Positions 1 through 11,346 of a DNA stretch of 64,000 nucleotides are shown here, one piece after another. Each line of letters opens with the position of its first letter. The first letter of the stretch is position 1. The stretch is from positions 117,719 to 181,718 of the forward strand of contig NZ_JAJITC010000014.1 of NCBI RefSeq assembly GCF_020881035.1, given 5' to 3'. This DNA comes from Paraburkholderia translucens (lineage in GTDB: Bacteria; Pseudomonadota; Gammaproteobacteria; Burkholderiales; Burkholderiaceae). The notes below the pieces were generated by a model. The model did not search any database. It saw only the letters and a program-made list of their open reading frames with translations, and had not been told where the DNA came from. The position numbers and the translations under genes are program-made.

Positions 1-1
1 G

Positions 2-1876
2 GCCGCGCTCGACGGCGCGCGCGACATCCTCTCCGAACAATTCGGCGAAACGGCCGATCTGCTCGGCAAGCTGCGCGACTACCTGTTCAACCAGGGCGTG
101 GTTTCGTCGAAAGTCGTGGAAGGCAAGGAAACCGCGGAAGAAGAGAAATTCCGCGATTACTACGACTATGCCGAAACGATCCGCACGGTGCCGTCGCATC
201 GCGCTCTCGCGCTTTTCCGCGGCCGCAATGCCGGCGTGCTGATGATCAAGCTCGGCTTGGGCGAAGAGCTCGACGCACAGGTGCCGCATCCGGGCGAAGC
301 GCTGATCGCGCGGCACTTCGGCATCGCCAATCAGAACCGCCCCGCCGACAAATGGCTCTCCGACGTATGCCGCTGGTGCTGGCGCGTGAAGGTGCAGCCG
401 CACCTCGAAAACGAGCTGTTGACCAATCTGCGCGACGAAGCCGAACACGAAGCGATCCGCGTATTCGCGCGCAATCTGAAGGACCTGCTGCTCGCGGCGC
501 CCGCTGGCCCGAAGGCCGTGATCGGTCTCGATCCAGGCTTGCGCACCGGCGTGAAGGTGGCGGTGGTCGATCGCACCGGCAAGGTGCTCGCGACCGACAC
601 GATCTACCCGCACGAACCGCGCCGCGACTGGGACGGCTCGCTCGCTAAGCTCGCGCGTCTCGCCGCGCAGACCCAGGCCGAGCTGGTCAGTATCGGCAAC
701 GGCACCGCATCGCGTGAGACGGACAAGCTCGCGAGCGAGCTGATTGCGCGTCATCCTGAACTGAAGTTGCAGAAGATCGTCGTGTCGGAAGCGGGCGCGT
801 CGGTGTACTCGGCGTCCGAACTCGCCGCGAAGGAATTCCCCGACATGGACGTGTCGCTGCGCGGCGCGGTATCGATTGCGCGCCGTCTGCAGGACCCGCT
901 CGCCGAGCTCGTGAAGATCGAGCCGAAAGCGATCGGCGTCGGCCAGTATCAGCACGACGTGAACCAGCGCGAACTCGCGCGCTCGCTGGACGCGGTCGTC
1001 GAAGACTGCGTGAACGCGGTCGGCGTCGATGCGAACACCGCGTCGGTCGCCCTGCTCGCGCGCGTGTCGGGGCTCAATGCGACGCTCGCGCGCAACATCG
1101 TCGACTATCGCGATGCGAACGGGCCGTTCCCGTCGCGCGAGCATCTGCGCCGCGTGCCGCGTCTCGGCGACAAGACCTTCGAGCAGGCGGCCGGCTTCCT
1201 GCGTATCAACAACGGCGAGAATCCGCTCGACCGTTCGTCGGTGCACCCGGAAGCGTATCCGGTCGTCCAGCGCATGCTCGCGAAGATCAGCAAGCAGATC
1301 GGCGATGTGCTCGGCAATCGCGACGCGCTGCGCGGGCTCTCAGCCGCGGAATTCGTCGACGAACGTTTCGGCCTGCCGACCGTGCGCGACATTCTGGCCG
1401 AGCTCGAAAAGCCTGGCCGCGATCCGCGTCCCGAGTTCAAGACCGCGAATTTCCGCGAAGGCGTCGAGAAGGTCAGCGACCTGGTCCCCGGCATGGTGCT
1501 CGAAGGCGTCGTGACGAACGTCGCGGCATTCGGTGCGTTCATCGATATCGGCGTGCATCAGGATGGCCTCGTGCACGTGTCGGCGATGTCGACGAAGTTC
1601 GTGAAGGACCCGCATGAGGTCGTGAAGGCCGGTCAGATCGTCAAAGTCAAGGTGCTCGAGGTCGACGTGAAGCGCCAGCGCATTGCATTGACGATGCGTC
1701 TCGACGACGAGCCCGGGGCGGCAGCCGCGCGCAGCGGTGGCGCAGCGCAGGAGCGCGGCGGCTCGGGGGCCAGCTTCAATCGCGCCGGCGCGGGACGCGG
1801 CACGCCGCAACGCGCGCGCGAACCGGAGCCGGGTGGCGCAATGGCGGCCGCGTTTGCGAAGCTCAGGCAGAAGTAA
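2..1876 (+). CDS. tex: Tex, transcription accessory / S1 RNA-binding protein (5' end outside window)
   Basis: The frame is open from the first bases of the window, so the N-terminus is cut off: 624 codons remain, against roughly 770-780 residues for the family. Visible domains are a YqgF/RNase H-fold region starting near nt 518 (VIGLDPGLRTG), helix-hairpin-helix segments around nt 1060-1230 (NATLARNIVDYR, then RVPRLGDKTFEQAAGF) and an S1 RNA-binding domain at about nt 1480-1700 (GMVLEGVVTNVAAFGAFIDIG). The C-terminus is a Gly/Ala/Arg-rich tail, probably disordered. Tex proteins bind nucleic acid and affect transcription and RNA fate; the exact reaction is not settled for the family. The gene ends 25 bp before a bidirectional terminator shared with convergent kup. 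Confidence 0.95.
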   Translation, partial: AALDGARDILSEQFGETADLLGKLRDYLFNQGVVSSKVVEGKETAEEEKFRDYYDYAETIRTVPSHRALALFRGRNAGVLMIKLGLGEELDAQVPHPGEALIARHFGIANQNRPADKWLSDVCRWCWRVKVQPHLENELLTNLRDEAEHEAIRVFARNLKDLLLAAPAGPKAVIGLDPGLRTGVKVAVVDRTGKVLATDTIYPHEPRRDWDGSLAKLARLAAQTQAELVSIGNGTASRETDKLASELIARHPELKLQKIVVSEAGASVYSASELAAKEFPDMDVSLRGAVSIARRLQDPLAELVKIEPKAIGVGQYQHDVNQRELARSLDAVVEDCVNAVGVDANTASVALLARVSGLNATLARNIVDYRDANGPFPSREHLRRVPRLGDKTFEQAAGFLRINNGENPLDRSSVHPEAYPVVQRMLAKISKQIGDVLGNRDALRGLSAAEFVDERFGLPTVRDILAELEKPGRDPRPEFKTANFREGVEKVSDLVPGMVLEGVVTNVAAFGAFIDIGVHQDGLVHVSAMSTKFVKDPHEVVKAGQIVKVKVLEVDVKRQRIALTMRLDDEPGAAAARSGGAAQERGGSGASFNRAGAGRGTPQRAREPEPGGAMAAAFAKLRQK

Positions 1877-1900
1877 GCAGGCTCACACACACGCATAAAC

Positions 1901-1932
1901 AAAAAGCCCACGCGATGCGTGGGCTTTTTGTT
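1901..1932. terminator. Bidirectional Rho-independent terminator between tex and kup
   Basis: An 8-9 bp GC-rich stem (AGCCCACGC / GCGTGGGCT) closes a tiny loop and is flanked by A5 on the left and T5 on the right, so it can work in both directions. It lies between the tex stop (+) and the kup stop (-). Confidence 0.85.
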
Positions 1933-1960
1933 AGCGCTCCCGAACGTCACGCGCGGGCAA

Positions 1961-3847
1961 TCAGATCTCGATCTTCGTCCCCAGTTCCACGACCCGGTTA
2001 GCCGGGATGCTGAAAAAGTCGGTCGGCTTCGCGGCGTTCTGATGCATCCACGCGAACACACGCTCGCGCCACACCGACATGCCCGGCAGTTGTGTCGGCA
2101 CCACCGTCTCGCGCGCGAGGAAGAACGACGTGTCCATCAACTCGAAGGTCATATCGTGCGTGCGGCCGACGTCGAGAAGCACCGCCTTCACGTCGGGTGT
2201 TTCGTTAAAGCCATAGGCTGCCTTCACCAGATACAGACCTCCGTTCATGTCCTTCACACTCACGCGGTCAGCGTCGTTCACGTACGGAATGTCGCGAGTG
2301 ATGAAGGTCAGGAAAATCGTGCGCTCGTGCAGCACCTTGTTGTGCTTCAGATTGTGCAGCAAGCTCACCGGCACCAGCGAATCGCTGCCGGTCAGATAGA
2401 TAGCGGTGCCCGACACGCGATGCGGCGGATGCGCGAGTAGGCCTTGCAGGAACGGCATGAGCGGAATACCGTCGGCGGCCGTGCGCTCCTTCACGATCAT
2501 CCTGCCCTTGAACCACGTCATCAACAGGAAGAACAGCAGGCCACCGATGCACAGCGGCAACCAGCCGCCCTCTCCGACTTTCAGCAGGTTCGCGCCGAAA
2601 AAGCCCATGTCGACCACCATGAACACGCCGATGATGAGCCCGACGAGCAGCTTGTTCCACTTCCACACTTTCACCATCACGACGCAGGCGAGGATGGTCG
2701 TGATCACCATCGTGGCCGTCACCGCGATACCGTACGCGGCGGCGAGATTGTCCGAGCTCTTGAACGCGATCACGATGCACAGAATGATGAACAGCAGCAT
2801 CCAGTTCACGACCGGCACATAGATCTGTCCGATCGCCAGTTCCGACGTGTGCAGGACCTTCATGCGCGGCACGTAGCCGAGTTGGATCGCCTGGCTCGTC
2901 AGCGAGTACGCGCCCGAAATCACTGCCTGCGAGGCGATCACCGTCGCCACCGTCGATAGCACGACGAGGGGAAGCAGCGCCCAGTCCGGCGCGAGCAGGA
3001 AGAAGGGGTTTTCGATCGCCTTCGCGTCGCGCATGAGCAGCGCGCCCTGGCCGAAATAGTTCAACACCAGCGACGGCATCACGAGTACGTACCACGCCAC
3101 GCGGATTGGCTGCGCGCCGAAGTGCCCCATGTCCGCGTACAGCGCTTCGGCGCCGGTCAGCACCAGCACCACCGAACCAAGCACCACGTAGGCCTGCAAC
3201 ACGTGCGCGGCCATGAACGTGTACGCGTAGTACGGATTGAACGCACGGATGACATTCGGCGACTGCATGATGTGCCACACACCCAGCACAGCAAGCACGA
3301 GGAACCACAGCGTCATGATCGGTCCGAACAGACGGCCGACCGTGGCCGTGCCGTGCCGCTGGATCCAAAACAGGGCGATCAGGATCACGATGGTCAGCGG
3401 AATCACCAGATGCGACAGGTGTGGCGCGGCAACTTCAAGACCTTCGACCGCAGAAATCACCGAGATCGCCGGTGTGATTACCGCGTCGCCGTAAAACATG
3501 CAGGCGCCGAAGATGCCGAGCATCATCAGAATGCCGGCCGCTTTCGTCTTCTGATCGAACGAGCGCATCGCCAGCGCCATCAGCGCGAGGACGCCGCCCT
3601 CGCCGTTGTTGTCGGCGCGCATCACGAACAGCACGTACTTGATGCCGACCACGATCACGATCGCCCAGAACAGCAGCGAGATCACGCCAAGAATCGATTG
3701 ATCGGTCAACGGGATACCGTGCGACGGACTGAACGCTTCCTTCAGCGAGTACAACGGGCTCGTGCCGATATCGCCGAAGACCACGCCGATCGCGGCAATC
3801 GCAAGGGAGGGCAACGGCTGCTTGTGTACGTGATTGTTATCTGTCAT
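1961..3847 (-). CDS. kup: Kup, low-affinity potassium transport system protein
   Basis: Kup/HAK/KUP family secondary transporter that moves K+ (probably with H+) across the inner membrane. The family signature GDIGTSPLY is at residues 25-33, followed by about 12 hydrophobic segments and a roughly 170-residue C-terminal cytoplasmic domain. I chose the ATG at 3847, giving 628 residues, the usual Kup length. The frame stays open upstream to 4129, but that extension is Arg-rich and unlike Kup. Single gene, transcribed toward the tex terminator; the hairpin at 4021-4049 separates it from the purA block. Confidence 0.97.
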   Translation of the reverse strand: MTDNNHVHKQPLPSLAIAAIGVVFGDIGTSPLYSLKEAFSPSHGIPLTDQSILGVISLLFWAIVIVVGIKYVLFVMRADNNGEGGVLALMALAMRSFDQKTKAAGILMMLGIFGACMFYGDAVITPAISVISAVEGLEVAAPHLSHLVIPLTIVILIALFWIQRHGTATVGRLFGPIMTLWFLVLAVLGVWHIMQSPNVIRAFNPYYAYTFMAAHVLQAYVVLGSVVLVLTGAEALYADMGHFGAQPIRVAWYVLVMPSLVLNYFGQGALLMRDAKAIENPFFLLAPDWALLPLVVLSTVATVIASQAVISGAYSLTSQAIQLGYVPRMKVLHTSELAIGQIYVPVVNWMLLFIILCIVIAFKSSDNLAAAYGIAVTATMVITTILACVVMVKVWKWNKLLVGLIIGVFMVVDMGFFGANLLKVGEGGWLPLCIGGLLFFLLMTWFKGRMIVKERTAADGIPLMPFLQGLLAHPPHRVSGTAIYLTGSDSLVPVSLLHNLKHNKVLHERTIFLTFITRDIPYVNDADRVSVKDMNGGLYLVKAAYGFNETPDVKAVLLDVGRTHDMTFELMDTSFFLARETVVPTQLPGMSVWRERVFAWMHQNAAKPTDFFSIPANRVVELGTKIEI

Positions 3848-4020
3848 GGACGCGAGGAAATCCGTTCCCGGGCGGGAAAAAACGACCGCTATTCTAAACT
3901 GCCCATCCAGCACCGCCCGCCCTGTTGTGGATACGCCACGTGGATGTCCGCGCAGTGTAGCACTGCGGTATGGACGCGTCTGCCGCGATTCTGGCGTTGC
4001 GACGGCCGTAGCGCGCGCAT

Positions 4021-4049
4021 AAAAAACGGAGCCCATTGGGCTCCGTTTT
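4021..4049 (-). terminator. Rho-independent terminator of the purA-phosphoribosyltransferase block
   Basis: The stem ACGGAGCCC / GGGCTCCGT is followed by T6 when read on the minus strand. It sits about 30 bp past the phosphoribosyltransferase stop at 4081. Read on the plus strand it has only four T residues, so it mainly serves the minus-strand genes. Confidence 0.85.
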
Positions 4050-4080
4050 GCGACACCGCGATGACGCAGACGGCCTCGCG

Positions 4081-4668
4081 CTACTTGTCCGACGACTCCT
4101 CGGCCTGTGCGACACCGCGTTTGATCCACGCGCCGAGGTTATGCGGACGCACCGTGTCCCACTCCTCGAACGGTTGATGAATCCACGGGTTGGTCGGCAG
4201 ATACTGCACGTGGTAATCGGGCTTCACCTTCGAGCAGCCCTTGTACCACAGCACCGCCGAGCGCACCGCGGTGATGGCCGGATAGCGTTCCTTCAGATGC
4301 TGCTGCACGCGCGCGAGCGTAACTCCCGAATCGACGAGGTCGTCGACCAGCAGCACGTTGCCGTGCAGTTCGCCGCGCGTCATCGTGATGTATTGCGCGA
4401 TGTCGAGTTCGCCCTGCTGCGTGCCGGCCGCCTCGCGATACGAGCTCGTTGCCAGAATCGCCAGCGGCAGGTCGTAGATGCGCGAGAGCTGGTCACCGAC
4501 GCGCAGACCGCCGCGCGCGAGGCACAGGATCTGGTCGAACTTCCAGCCCGATTCGTGCACGGCAAGTGCGAGCATCTCGATCAGCCGGTGATATTCGTCC
4601 CAGCCGACCCACAGATTCTTGTCGTCATTACGTGGATCTTTCATCGCGATCATCGGTACACCTTGCAT
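4081..4668 (-). CDS. Phosphoribosyltransferase, purine (hypoxanthine/xanthine) type
   Basis: 195-residue type I phosphoribosyltransferase. The PRPP-binding loop VLLVDDLVDSGVTL is at residues 105-118, and the upstream LCLARGGLRVGDQLS segment fits the pyrophosphate loop. Such enzymes move ribose-5-phosphate from PRPP to a purine base; I infer salvage of hypoxanthine, guanine or xanthine from its place 3 nt downstream of purA, but substrate cannot be read from sequence. It is almost certainly co-transcribed with purA and ends at the terminator at 4021-4049. Confidence 0.85.
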   Translation of the reverse strand: MQGVPMIAMKDPRNDDKNLWVGWDEYHRLIEMLALAVHESGWKFDQILCLARGGLRVGDQLSRIYDLPLAILATSSYREAAGTQQGELDIAQYITMTRGELHGNVLLVDDLVDSGVTLARVQQHLKERYPAITAVRSAVLWYKGCSKVKPDYHVQYLPTNPWIHQPFEEWDTVRPHNLGAWIKRGVAQAEESSDK

Positions 4669-4671
4669 CGC

Positions 4672-6018
<1,347 letters not shown>

Positions 6019-6136
6019 GTTGTTTCGTAAGCTGGTTAAAAACGTATTTTACCTAGGTTCGCGGAAGCTTCCGGAATTTTTCCGTTTCCGCTCAACGGTA
6101 TGCACGTTATGTTGAGTATTGCGAGGGATGCGCGGC

Positions 6137-7288
6137 TCAAGCGCGCGGTTCGACTACCCACGCACCATTGCGCTCGACCAGCACCCGGTCGAACGCGAAT
6201 TCATCGAGATCGTGCTTGTGGCCAGGCAGTGCCTGGATCACGACTTCACCGCCATCGCGCAATGCCGCGACTGCGACGCGCAACGCTTCGTCGTGCCGCC
6301 ACGGCGCGAGGATCGCGCTGCTGCGCGCTTCGATCGGCGAGATGCGCGCGACTTCGCGCAGATCCAGCGAAAAGCCGGTCGCCGCGCGCGCGCGGCCATA
6401 GGCCTGGCCGACATGGTCGTAACGGCCGCCACGCGCGACCGCGTTCGGAACGCCGTCCACGTAAGCGGAGAACATCACGCCGCTGTGATAGGCGTAGCCG
6501 CGCAGATCGGCGAGGTCGATCATCACTTCGGCGCCGTCGACCTGGCTCGCGAGGAATGCGAGGTCGTCGAGCGCGCGGGCGATCGCCGGCGAATTCGGCA
6601 GACGCGCGCGGGCCTCTTCGAGTACCGAGGCGTCGCCGTACAGCGTGGGCAGCGCACGCAGCGCATCGCGAATCACCGGCGAGAATTGCGCGGTCATCTC
6701 GACGAGGCGCGGCACGTCCTTGCCGGCAAGCGCGTCGTAGAGCGTCTCGCCGAGTTCCTCGGCGGCCGGCTCTGCTTCGATCAGCGCTGCCAGCACGCCC
6801 GCGTGACACAGGTCGAGACGCACCTTCGCGAGCCCGGCGAGACGCAGCGCGTCGAGCATCAGTTGCTGGATTTCGAGGTCCGCTTCGAGGCCCGCGTGGC
6901 CATAGATTTCCGCACCGATCTGGATCTGCTCGCGCGTCGCATGCAAGCCGCGCGGTCGCGTATGCGCGACGTTGCCCGCGTAGCAAAGCCGCGTGACGCC
7001 CTGGCGGTTCAGCAGATGCGCGTCGATTCGCGCGACCTGCGGCGTGATATCAGCGCGCAGACCGAGCGTGCGGCCCGACAGCTGATCGACGAGCTTGAAG
7101 GTACGCAGATTCAGATCGTGACCGCCACCCGTCAGCAGCGACTCGAGGTATTCGAGCAGCGGCGGCATCACCATCTCGTAGCCGTACGAGCGGAAACGGT
7201 CCAGCAAATGACGCCGCAATTCTTCGATCTTGCGGGCCTCCGACGGCAGCACGTCGGCAATATTCTCGGGAAGCAACCAGGTCGACAT
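6137..7288 (-). CDS. hisZ: HisZ, ATP phosphoribosyltransferase regulatory subunit
   Basis: 383-residue paralogue of histidyl-tRNA synthetase (class II fold) that activates the short form of HisG at step one of histidine synthesis and lacks tRNA-charging activity. It shows the class II GGRYDHVG motif and the N-terminal LPxEARKIEELRR start typical of HisZ rather than HisS; true hisS is at 15473-16813. The his operon is not here, so HisZ is encoded away from its partner, as is usual in Burkholderiales. It lies between the DUF2065 gene and purA. Confidence 0.92.
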   Translation of the reverse strand: MSTWLLPENIADVLPSEARKIEELRRHLLDRFRSYGYEMVMPPLLEYLESLLTGGGHDLNLRTFKLVDQLSGRTLGLRADITPQVARIDAHLLNRQGVTRLCYAGNVAHTRPRGLHATREQIQIGAEIYGHAGLEADLEIQQLMLDALRLAGLAKVRLDLCHAGVLAALIEAEPAAEELGETLYDALAGKDVPRLVEMTAQFSPVIRDALRALPTLYGDASVLEEARARLPNSPAIARALDDLAFLASQVDGAEVMIDLADLRGYAYHSGVMFSAYVDGVPNAVARGGRYDHVGQAYGRARAATGFSLDLREVARISPIEARSSAILAPWRHDEALRVAVAALRDGGEVVIQALPGHKHDLDEFAFDRVLVERNGAWVVEPRA

Positions 7289-7504
7289 CGATACAGTCCT
7301 ACGGCGTTGAACTCGGCGTCTTGAAGCGCCGATGAATGAGTGTGAATGGCGTGCAGCGGCTTGATTCTGGCGGTTGGTATCAACGCTCGCGACGCGTTTT
7401 GCAACGCGTGGCGCCTTGCCCCAATAGTCGCGCCATGCTCGAGCGGCCGAAACAGGCGGCGAGGTGCGCCGGCACGCGGCGTTCGTCAGACAAGGCAGGC
7501 CGCT

Positions 7505-7696
7505 TCAGGTCGCGATGAACAGCAGAATCAGCCCCAGCAACATCACGATGAGCCCGCCGACGCGAATGTGATGCGGTGGCCGCTCCGCTATTTTACGGAA
7601 CGTGTCGCGCCACGCGCTCGGAAAAACGAAGGGAAACATCCCCTCGATAATCAGCATCAATGCGATCGAAAGCAGTAACGAACCAGCTATGTCCAT
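7505..7696 (-). CDS. DUF2065 (YjeT-like) small inner-membrane protein
   Basis: 63 residues with two hydrophobic segments (about 5-25 and 44-62) joined by a short basic loop containing RDTFRKIAERP. This pattern and the position between hflC and purA match E. coli YjeT (DUF2065). Function is unknown. Conservation of its place next to hflKC suggests a link to that membrane complex, but that is inference from context. It starts 43 bp after the hflC stop. Confidence 0.8.
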   Translation of the reverse strand: MDIAGSLLLSIALMLIIEGMFPFVFPSAWRDTFRKIAERPPHHIRVGGLIVMLLGLILLFIAT

Positions 7697-7739
7697 GCGA
7701 GTGAAGCGGCCGCGATGCGGATGCCGCGGCCTTCGGTAA

Positions 7740-8645
7740 TCAGCGTTTGCGCGCAGCGGGCGCGGAAGCGTCCGGGGCGGCGCCGCCGGTCGGGCTACGC
7801 ATGAAGCGGAAGAACTCGCTGCTGGAGTCGACCACGATCAGATCGCCCGGCTTGAAGGTCTTCCGGTACGCCTGCATGCTTTGATAGAACTGGTAGAACT
7901 GCGGGTCCTTGCCGAACGCTTCAGCCGCGATCTCCGCGGCCTTCGCATCGCCTTCGCCGCGAATGCCCTGTGCCTGCGCGAGCCCTTCTGCAAGCACCGC
8001 CTGCTGCTGCGCAAGCGCGTCCGCGCGGATCTGGTTGGCCTCGGCAGCGCCCTTCGCGCGCTCGTCGGCCGCAGCCTGCTCGCGCGCGGCGATCATTCGC
8101 TTGAATACCGAATCGGCCACCGCCGCCGGAAAATCGATCCGCGTGAGCTGCACGTCCACCACCGACACGCCGAGCGACGCAGCGCCCTTGTCCATCGCTC
8201 CGCGCGCCTCTTGCGCGACCGCCTGCTGTTTGGCAAGCGCGTCGGACAACGTGAACCTGCCGAACGCGTCACCGAGCGCGCCGCGCGACAGCAGCGCTAG
8301 CCGGTCCGGCAGGCTCTGCAAGTCACCCTTCGTCTCGGCGATCAATTTGAGTGGATCAGTCACGCGGAACTTGATCACCGGATTGACCAGCAGATCGGTT
8401 TTGTCGGACGTGACGTAATGGTCTTCGTCAGGCGCGTCGAGCGACTGGACGCGATTGTCGACGAGCGTCACCGTTTGCAGCGGCGGCGGCAGCTTCACGT
8501 GCAATCCCGGGCCGAGCAGCGTGGGCGCAGCGTCGCCGCGCGCGGACAGCACGGCCATATGCCGTTGGTCGACGACGAACACCATCGACGATGCCGCGAA
8601 CAGCACGACGACGGCGGCGACGACGAGCGCAATGATTCGGTTCAT
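7740..8645 (-). CDS. hflC: HflC, SPFH-domain modulator of FtsH protease
   Basis: 301 residues: one N-terminal membrane segment (about 4-24), a periplasmic SPFH/prohibitin domain beginning MVFVVDQRHMAVL, an Ala/Glu/Gln-rich coiled coil (about 165-240) and a short C-terminal tail. HflC forms with HflK the large ring that encloses the FtsH AAA protease in the inner membrane and restrains its action on membrane proteins. It follows hflK by 15 bp, as expected of an obligate pair. Confidence 0.96.
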   Translation of the reverse strand: MNRIIALVVAAVVVLFAASSMVFVVDQRHMAVLSARGDAAPTLLGPGLHVKLPPPLQTVTLVDNRVQSLDAPDEDHYVTSDKTDLLVNPVIKFRVTDPLKLIAETKGDLQSLPDRLALLSRGALGDAFGRFTLSDALAKQQAVAQEARGAMDKGAASLGVSVVDVQLTRIDFPAAVADSVFKRMIAAREQAAADERAKGAAEANQIRADALAQQQAVLAEGLAQAQGIRGEGDAKAAEIAAEAFGKDPQFYQFYQSMQAYRKTFKPGDLIVVDSSSEFFRFMRSPTGGAAPDASAPAARKR

Positions 8646-8660
8646 ATTCTGGTGCGCTCC

Positions 8661-10052
8661 TTATTGAACGTCGTCTTCGCGCATGCGATTGCGGAACGCT
8701 TCGCGCGAACGCAGCGACGCGGCGCTCGGCCGGCTCGCCGGCGCAGGCGCGGAAGCGGCGGGAGCGGACGCCGCCTCGGCGGCGGAGCCCGCCGCGGCAC
8801 CGGTTTCGGCCGCCGGCGCGGCCGCGCTCGCCGCTTGCGGCGCGCCCGCGCCAGCAACGCCCGAACCGCCAGCGCCGGCCGCTGCGGCCTGGCGCTCGCG
8901 GTTCTGCTCGACGAGCCTGTCGAGCGGCAAATACAGCACGTTGTTGCCGTTCTTCGCGTCGACGAATACTTTGGTCGCGTTCGCGAAGATCTGCTGCATG
9001 GTTTCCATGTACAGGCGGAAGCGCACGACAGCTGGCGCTTTGGCGTATTGCGCGTAGACCTGCTTGAAGCGCTCGGCCTCAGCCTGCGCCTGCGCGACCG
9101 TGGTCTCGCTGTAGGTTTTGGCTTCCTCGAGCTGACGCGCGACGTCGGCCTTGGCACGCGGCAGAAGGTCAGCCGCGTAAGCCTGCGCATCACGCTTCGC
9201 GCGCTCGTTTTCGTCGCGCACCTTCGCGGCGGCGTCGAACGCGGGTTGCACCTGCTCGGGCACCTGCACGCTCTGGATCGTCACGCCCGTGACGGCGAGA
9301 CCTGACTGGAACTGATCGAGCGACTGCTGGATCGCCGCGATCAACTGCTTACGCAATGTTTCGTGATCCTGATCGAGGATATCGCTGGTGCTTTGCGCAC
9401 CGACGATGCCGCGCACGGCCGCCTGCGCGGCGTGCATCACGCTCTGATCGGGATCGACGCTGCGGAACAGAAAGTCGGTGGGCGTACGTACCTGGTACTG
9501 CACGGCAAAGCGGACGTCGACGATGTCGCCGTCGTGCGTGAGCATCGACGAATCCTTGACGTTGGCGAGACGCACCACATTGCTGCGGCCGATCTCGACC
9601 TGATGGATCTGCCCCACGTTGACGAACTCGTGGGACTCGAACGGATACGGCAAACGCCAGTGCACGCCCTGCGCCGCGGTATAGCGATACTGGCCGAACT
9701 GCAGCACAACGGCCGCCTGGCCATCCTGCACGACGAACACGCCGCTGCCGAGGTAGATCGCGATCAGCACGCCGATCACGATACCCACGCCGATACGTGC
9801 GCCGCGTCCATTGTCGGGTCGGCCGCCACCGACACCGCCGCCCTTGCGCCCGAAAATACGCGACAGACGGCGATTGAAATCGCGCCACATTTCGTCGAGG
9901 TCGGGCGGACCTTCACCGTCGCGCGCCGGACGCTTCGGATCGTTCGGCCGTTGCCGGTCGCCGTTGCCGTCGCCCCGACCCCAACGCGGGTCGTTCAGTG
10001 AAAGCAAGGCGCGCATACGCAGCCAGATACTCCGCTCGTTGTAATCGTTCAC
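8661..10052 (-). CDS. hflK: HflK, SPFH-domain modulator of FtsH protease
   Basis: 463 residues: a Gly/Arg/Asp-rich cytoplasmic N-terminus, one membrane segment (around 90-110, VGIVIGVLIAIYLGSGVFVV), an SPFH domain with VQDGQAAVVLQFGQY, a long coiled coil and an Ala/Pro-rich C-terminus of about 75 residues. It is longer than E. coli HflK (419) because of the low-complexity tail. The protein partners HflC around FtsH. It lies 49 bp after hflX and 15 bp before hflC. Confidence 0.96.
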   Translation of the reverse strand: MNDYNERSIWLRMRALLSLNDPRWGRGDGNGDRQRPNDPKRPARDGEGPPDLDEMWRDFNRRLSRIFGRKGGGVGGGRPDNGRGARIGVGIVIGVLIAIYLGSGVFVVQDGQAAVVLQFGQYRYTAAQGVHWRLPYPFESHEFVNVGQIHQVEIGRSNVVRLANVKDSSMLTHDGDIVDVRFAVQYQVRTPTDFLFRSVDPDQSVMHAAQAAVRGIVGAQSTSDILDQDHETLRKQLIAAIQQSLDQFQSGLAVTGVTIQSVQVPEQVQPAFDAAAKVRDENERAKRDAQAYAADLLPRAKADVARQLEEAKTYSETTVAQAQAEAERFKQVYAQYAKAPAVVRFRLYMETMQQIFANATKVFVDAKNGNNVLYLPLDRLVEQNRERQAAAAGAGGSGVAGAGAPQAASAAAPAAETGAAAGSAAEAASAPAASAPAPASRPSAASLRSREAFRNRMREDDVQ

Positions 10053-10101
10053 CTGTATTCGTTCACCAGAGTAGACAGCGGGTCAGTGCAATTGGAACGG
10101 G

Positions 10102-11289
10102 TCAGTGCCCGAGTTCTGGAACCTTGTGGTCGTCGCGCAGTTGCGCCGTGCGTTCGACTTCCGACGCATCGAGCGGCATCTCGGAAAGCGGTTCGGCAGT
10201 AGCGATTTCAGCGATGGCAGCGCGCAACGCATCCAGCCCCTGCCCGGTGCGCGCGCTCAAAAAGACGCGCGAAATATTACCATACTCGTCCCGCTCGACC
10301 GCGTCGGCACGGGCCGCCAGCTCTGGCACCGCATCGATTTTGTTGAACACCAGCACCTGACGGATCGTGTCCGCGCCGATCGCGTGCAACACCTCGTTGA
10401 CCTGATCGATCTGGTCGAGCCGCACCGCGCTCGATGCATCGACGACGTGCAGCAGCAGGTCCGCGTGAATCGTTTCCTCGAGCGTCGCGCGAAACGCGGC
10501 GACGAGCTGGTGCGGCAGTTCGCGGATAAAACCGACGGTATCGGAGACCACCACCTGTCCCGCCTCGTCGCCGAGGTACACGCGCCGCGAGGTGGTATCC
10601 AGCGTTGCGAACAGCTGGTCGGCGGCATACGCCTGCGCCTTGGTCAGCGCGTTGAAGAGCGTCGACTTGCCTGCGTTCGTATACCCGACGAGCGACACCG
10701 ACATCGTCTGGTTGCGGTTACGCGCGCGGCGTTGCGTGCCATGCTGGCGGCGCAGCTTGTCCAGGCGGATCTTGAGCGCCTTGATGCGCTCGCCGATCAG
10801 CCGGCGGTCGGTTTCGAGCTGCGTTTCACCCGGACCGCGCAAACCGATACCGCCCTTCTGACGTTCCAGGTGGGTCCATGCGCGAATCAGCCGTGTCGAC
10901 AGGTATTGCAGCTGCGCAAGCTCGACCTGCAGCTTGCCTTCGTGGCTGCGCGCGCGCTGCGCGAAAATGTCGAGGATGAGACTGGTGCGATCGACCACGC
11001 GCCGATTAAGCGCCCGCTCCAGATTGCGCTGCTGAGCTGGTGCCAGAGCGTGATTGAAGATCACGAGTTCGATGTCGTTCGCTTCGCAGGCGAGGCGTAA
11101 TTCTTCGGCCTTGCCGCTGCCCACGAACATCTTCGCGTCGGGGCTGGAACGGCGGCCAGTGAGGGTGACTAAGGGGTTCGCGCCCGCGCTTTGCGCGAGC
11201 AGGCTGAGTTCTTCGAGACTGGCTTCGAAATCGATCTTGCCGAAGTCGATGCCAACTAGTGCTGCATTGATCAAATTGGAGGGTATCAA
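10102..11289 (-). CDS. hflX: HflX, ribosome-associated GTPase
   Basis: 395 residues. The N-terminal HflX domain includes the Gly-rich QKGGIGLRGPGETQLETDRR linker. The G domain carries G1 GYTNAGKS, the DTVGFI G3 region and the FNKID G4 motif. HflX binds 50S subunits and splits or rescues stalled ribosomes during heat stress. It follows hfq after 57 bp in the standard hfq-hflX-hflK-hflC order. Confidence 0.96.
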   Translation of the reverse strand: MIPSNLINAALVGIDFGKIDFEASLEELSLLAQSAGANPLVTLTGRRSSPDAKMFVGSGKAEELRLACEANDIELVIFNHALAPAQQRNLERALNRRVVDRTSLILDIFAQRARSHEGKLQVELAQLQYLSTRLIRAWTHLERQKGGIGLRGPGETQLETDRRLIGERIKALKIRLDKLRRQHGTQRRARNRNQTMSVSLVGYTNAGKSTLFNALTKAQAYAADQLFATLDTTSRRVYLGDEAGQVVVSDTVGFIRELPHQLVAAFRATLEETIHADLLLHVVDASSAVRLDQIDQVNEVLHAIGADTIRQVLVFNKIDAVPELAARADAVERDEYGNISRVFLSARTGQGLDALRAAIAEIATAEPLSEMPLDASEVERTAQLRDDHKVPELGH

Positions 11290-11346
11290 AGTGAGGCGGC
11301 CGGGAGTGATCGCCGACGGGCGACGCTGTGCCGGCCGCGACGGGGG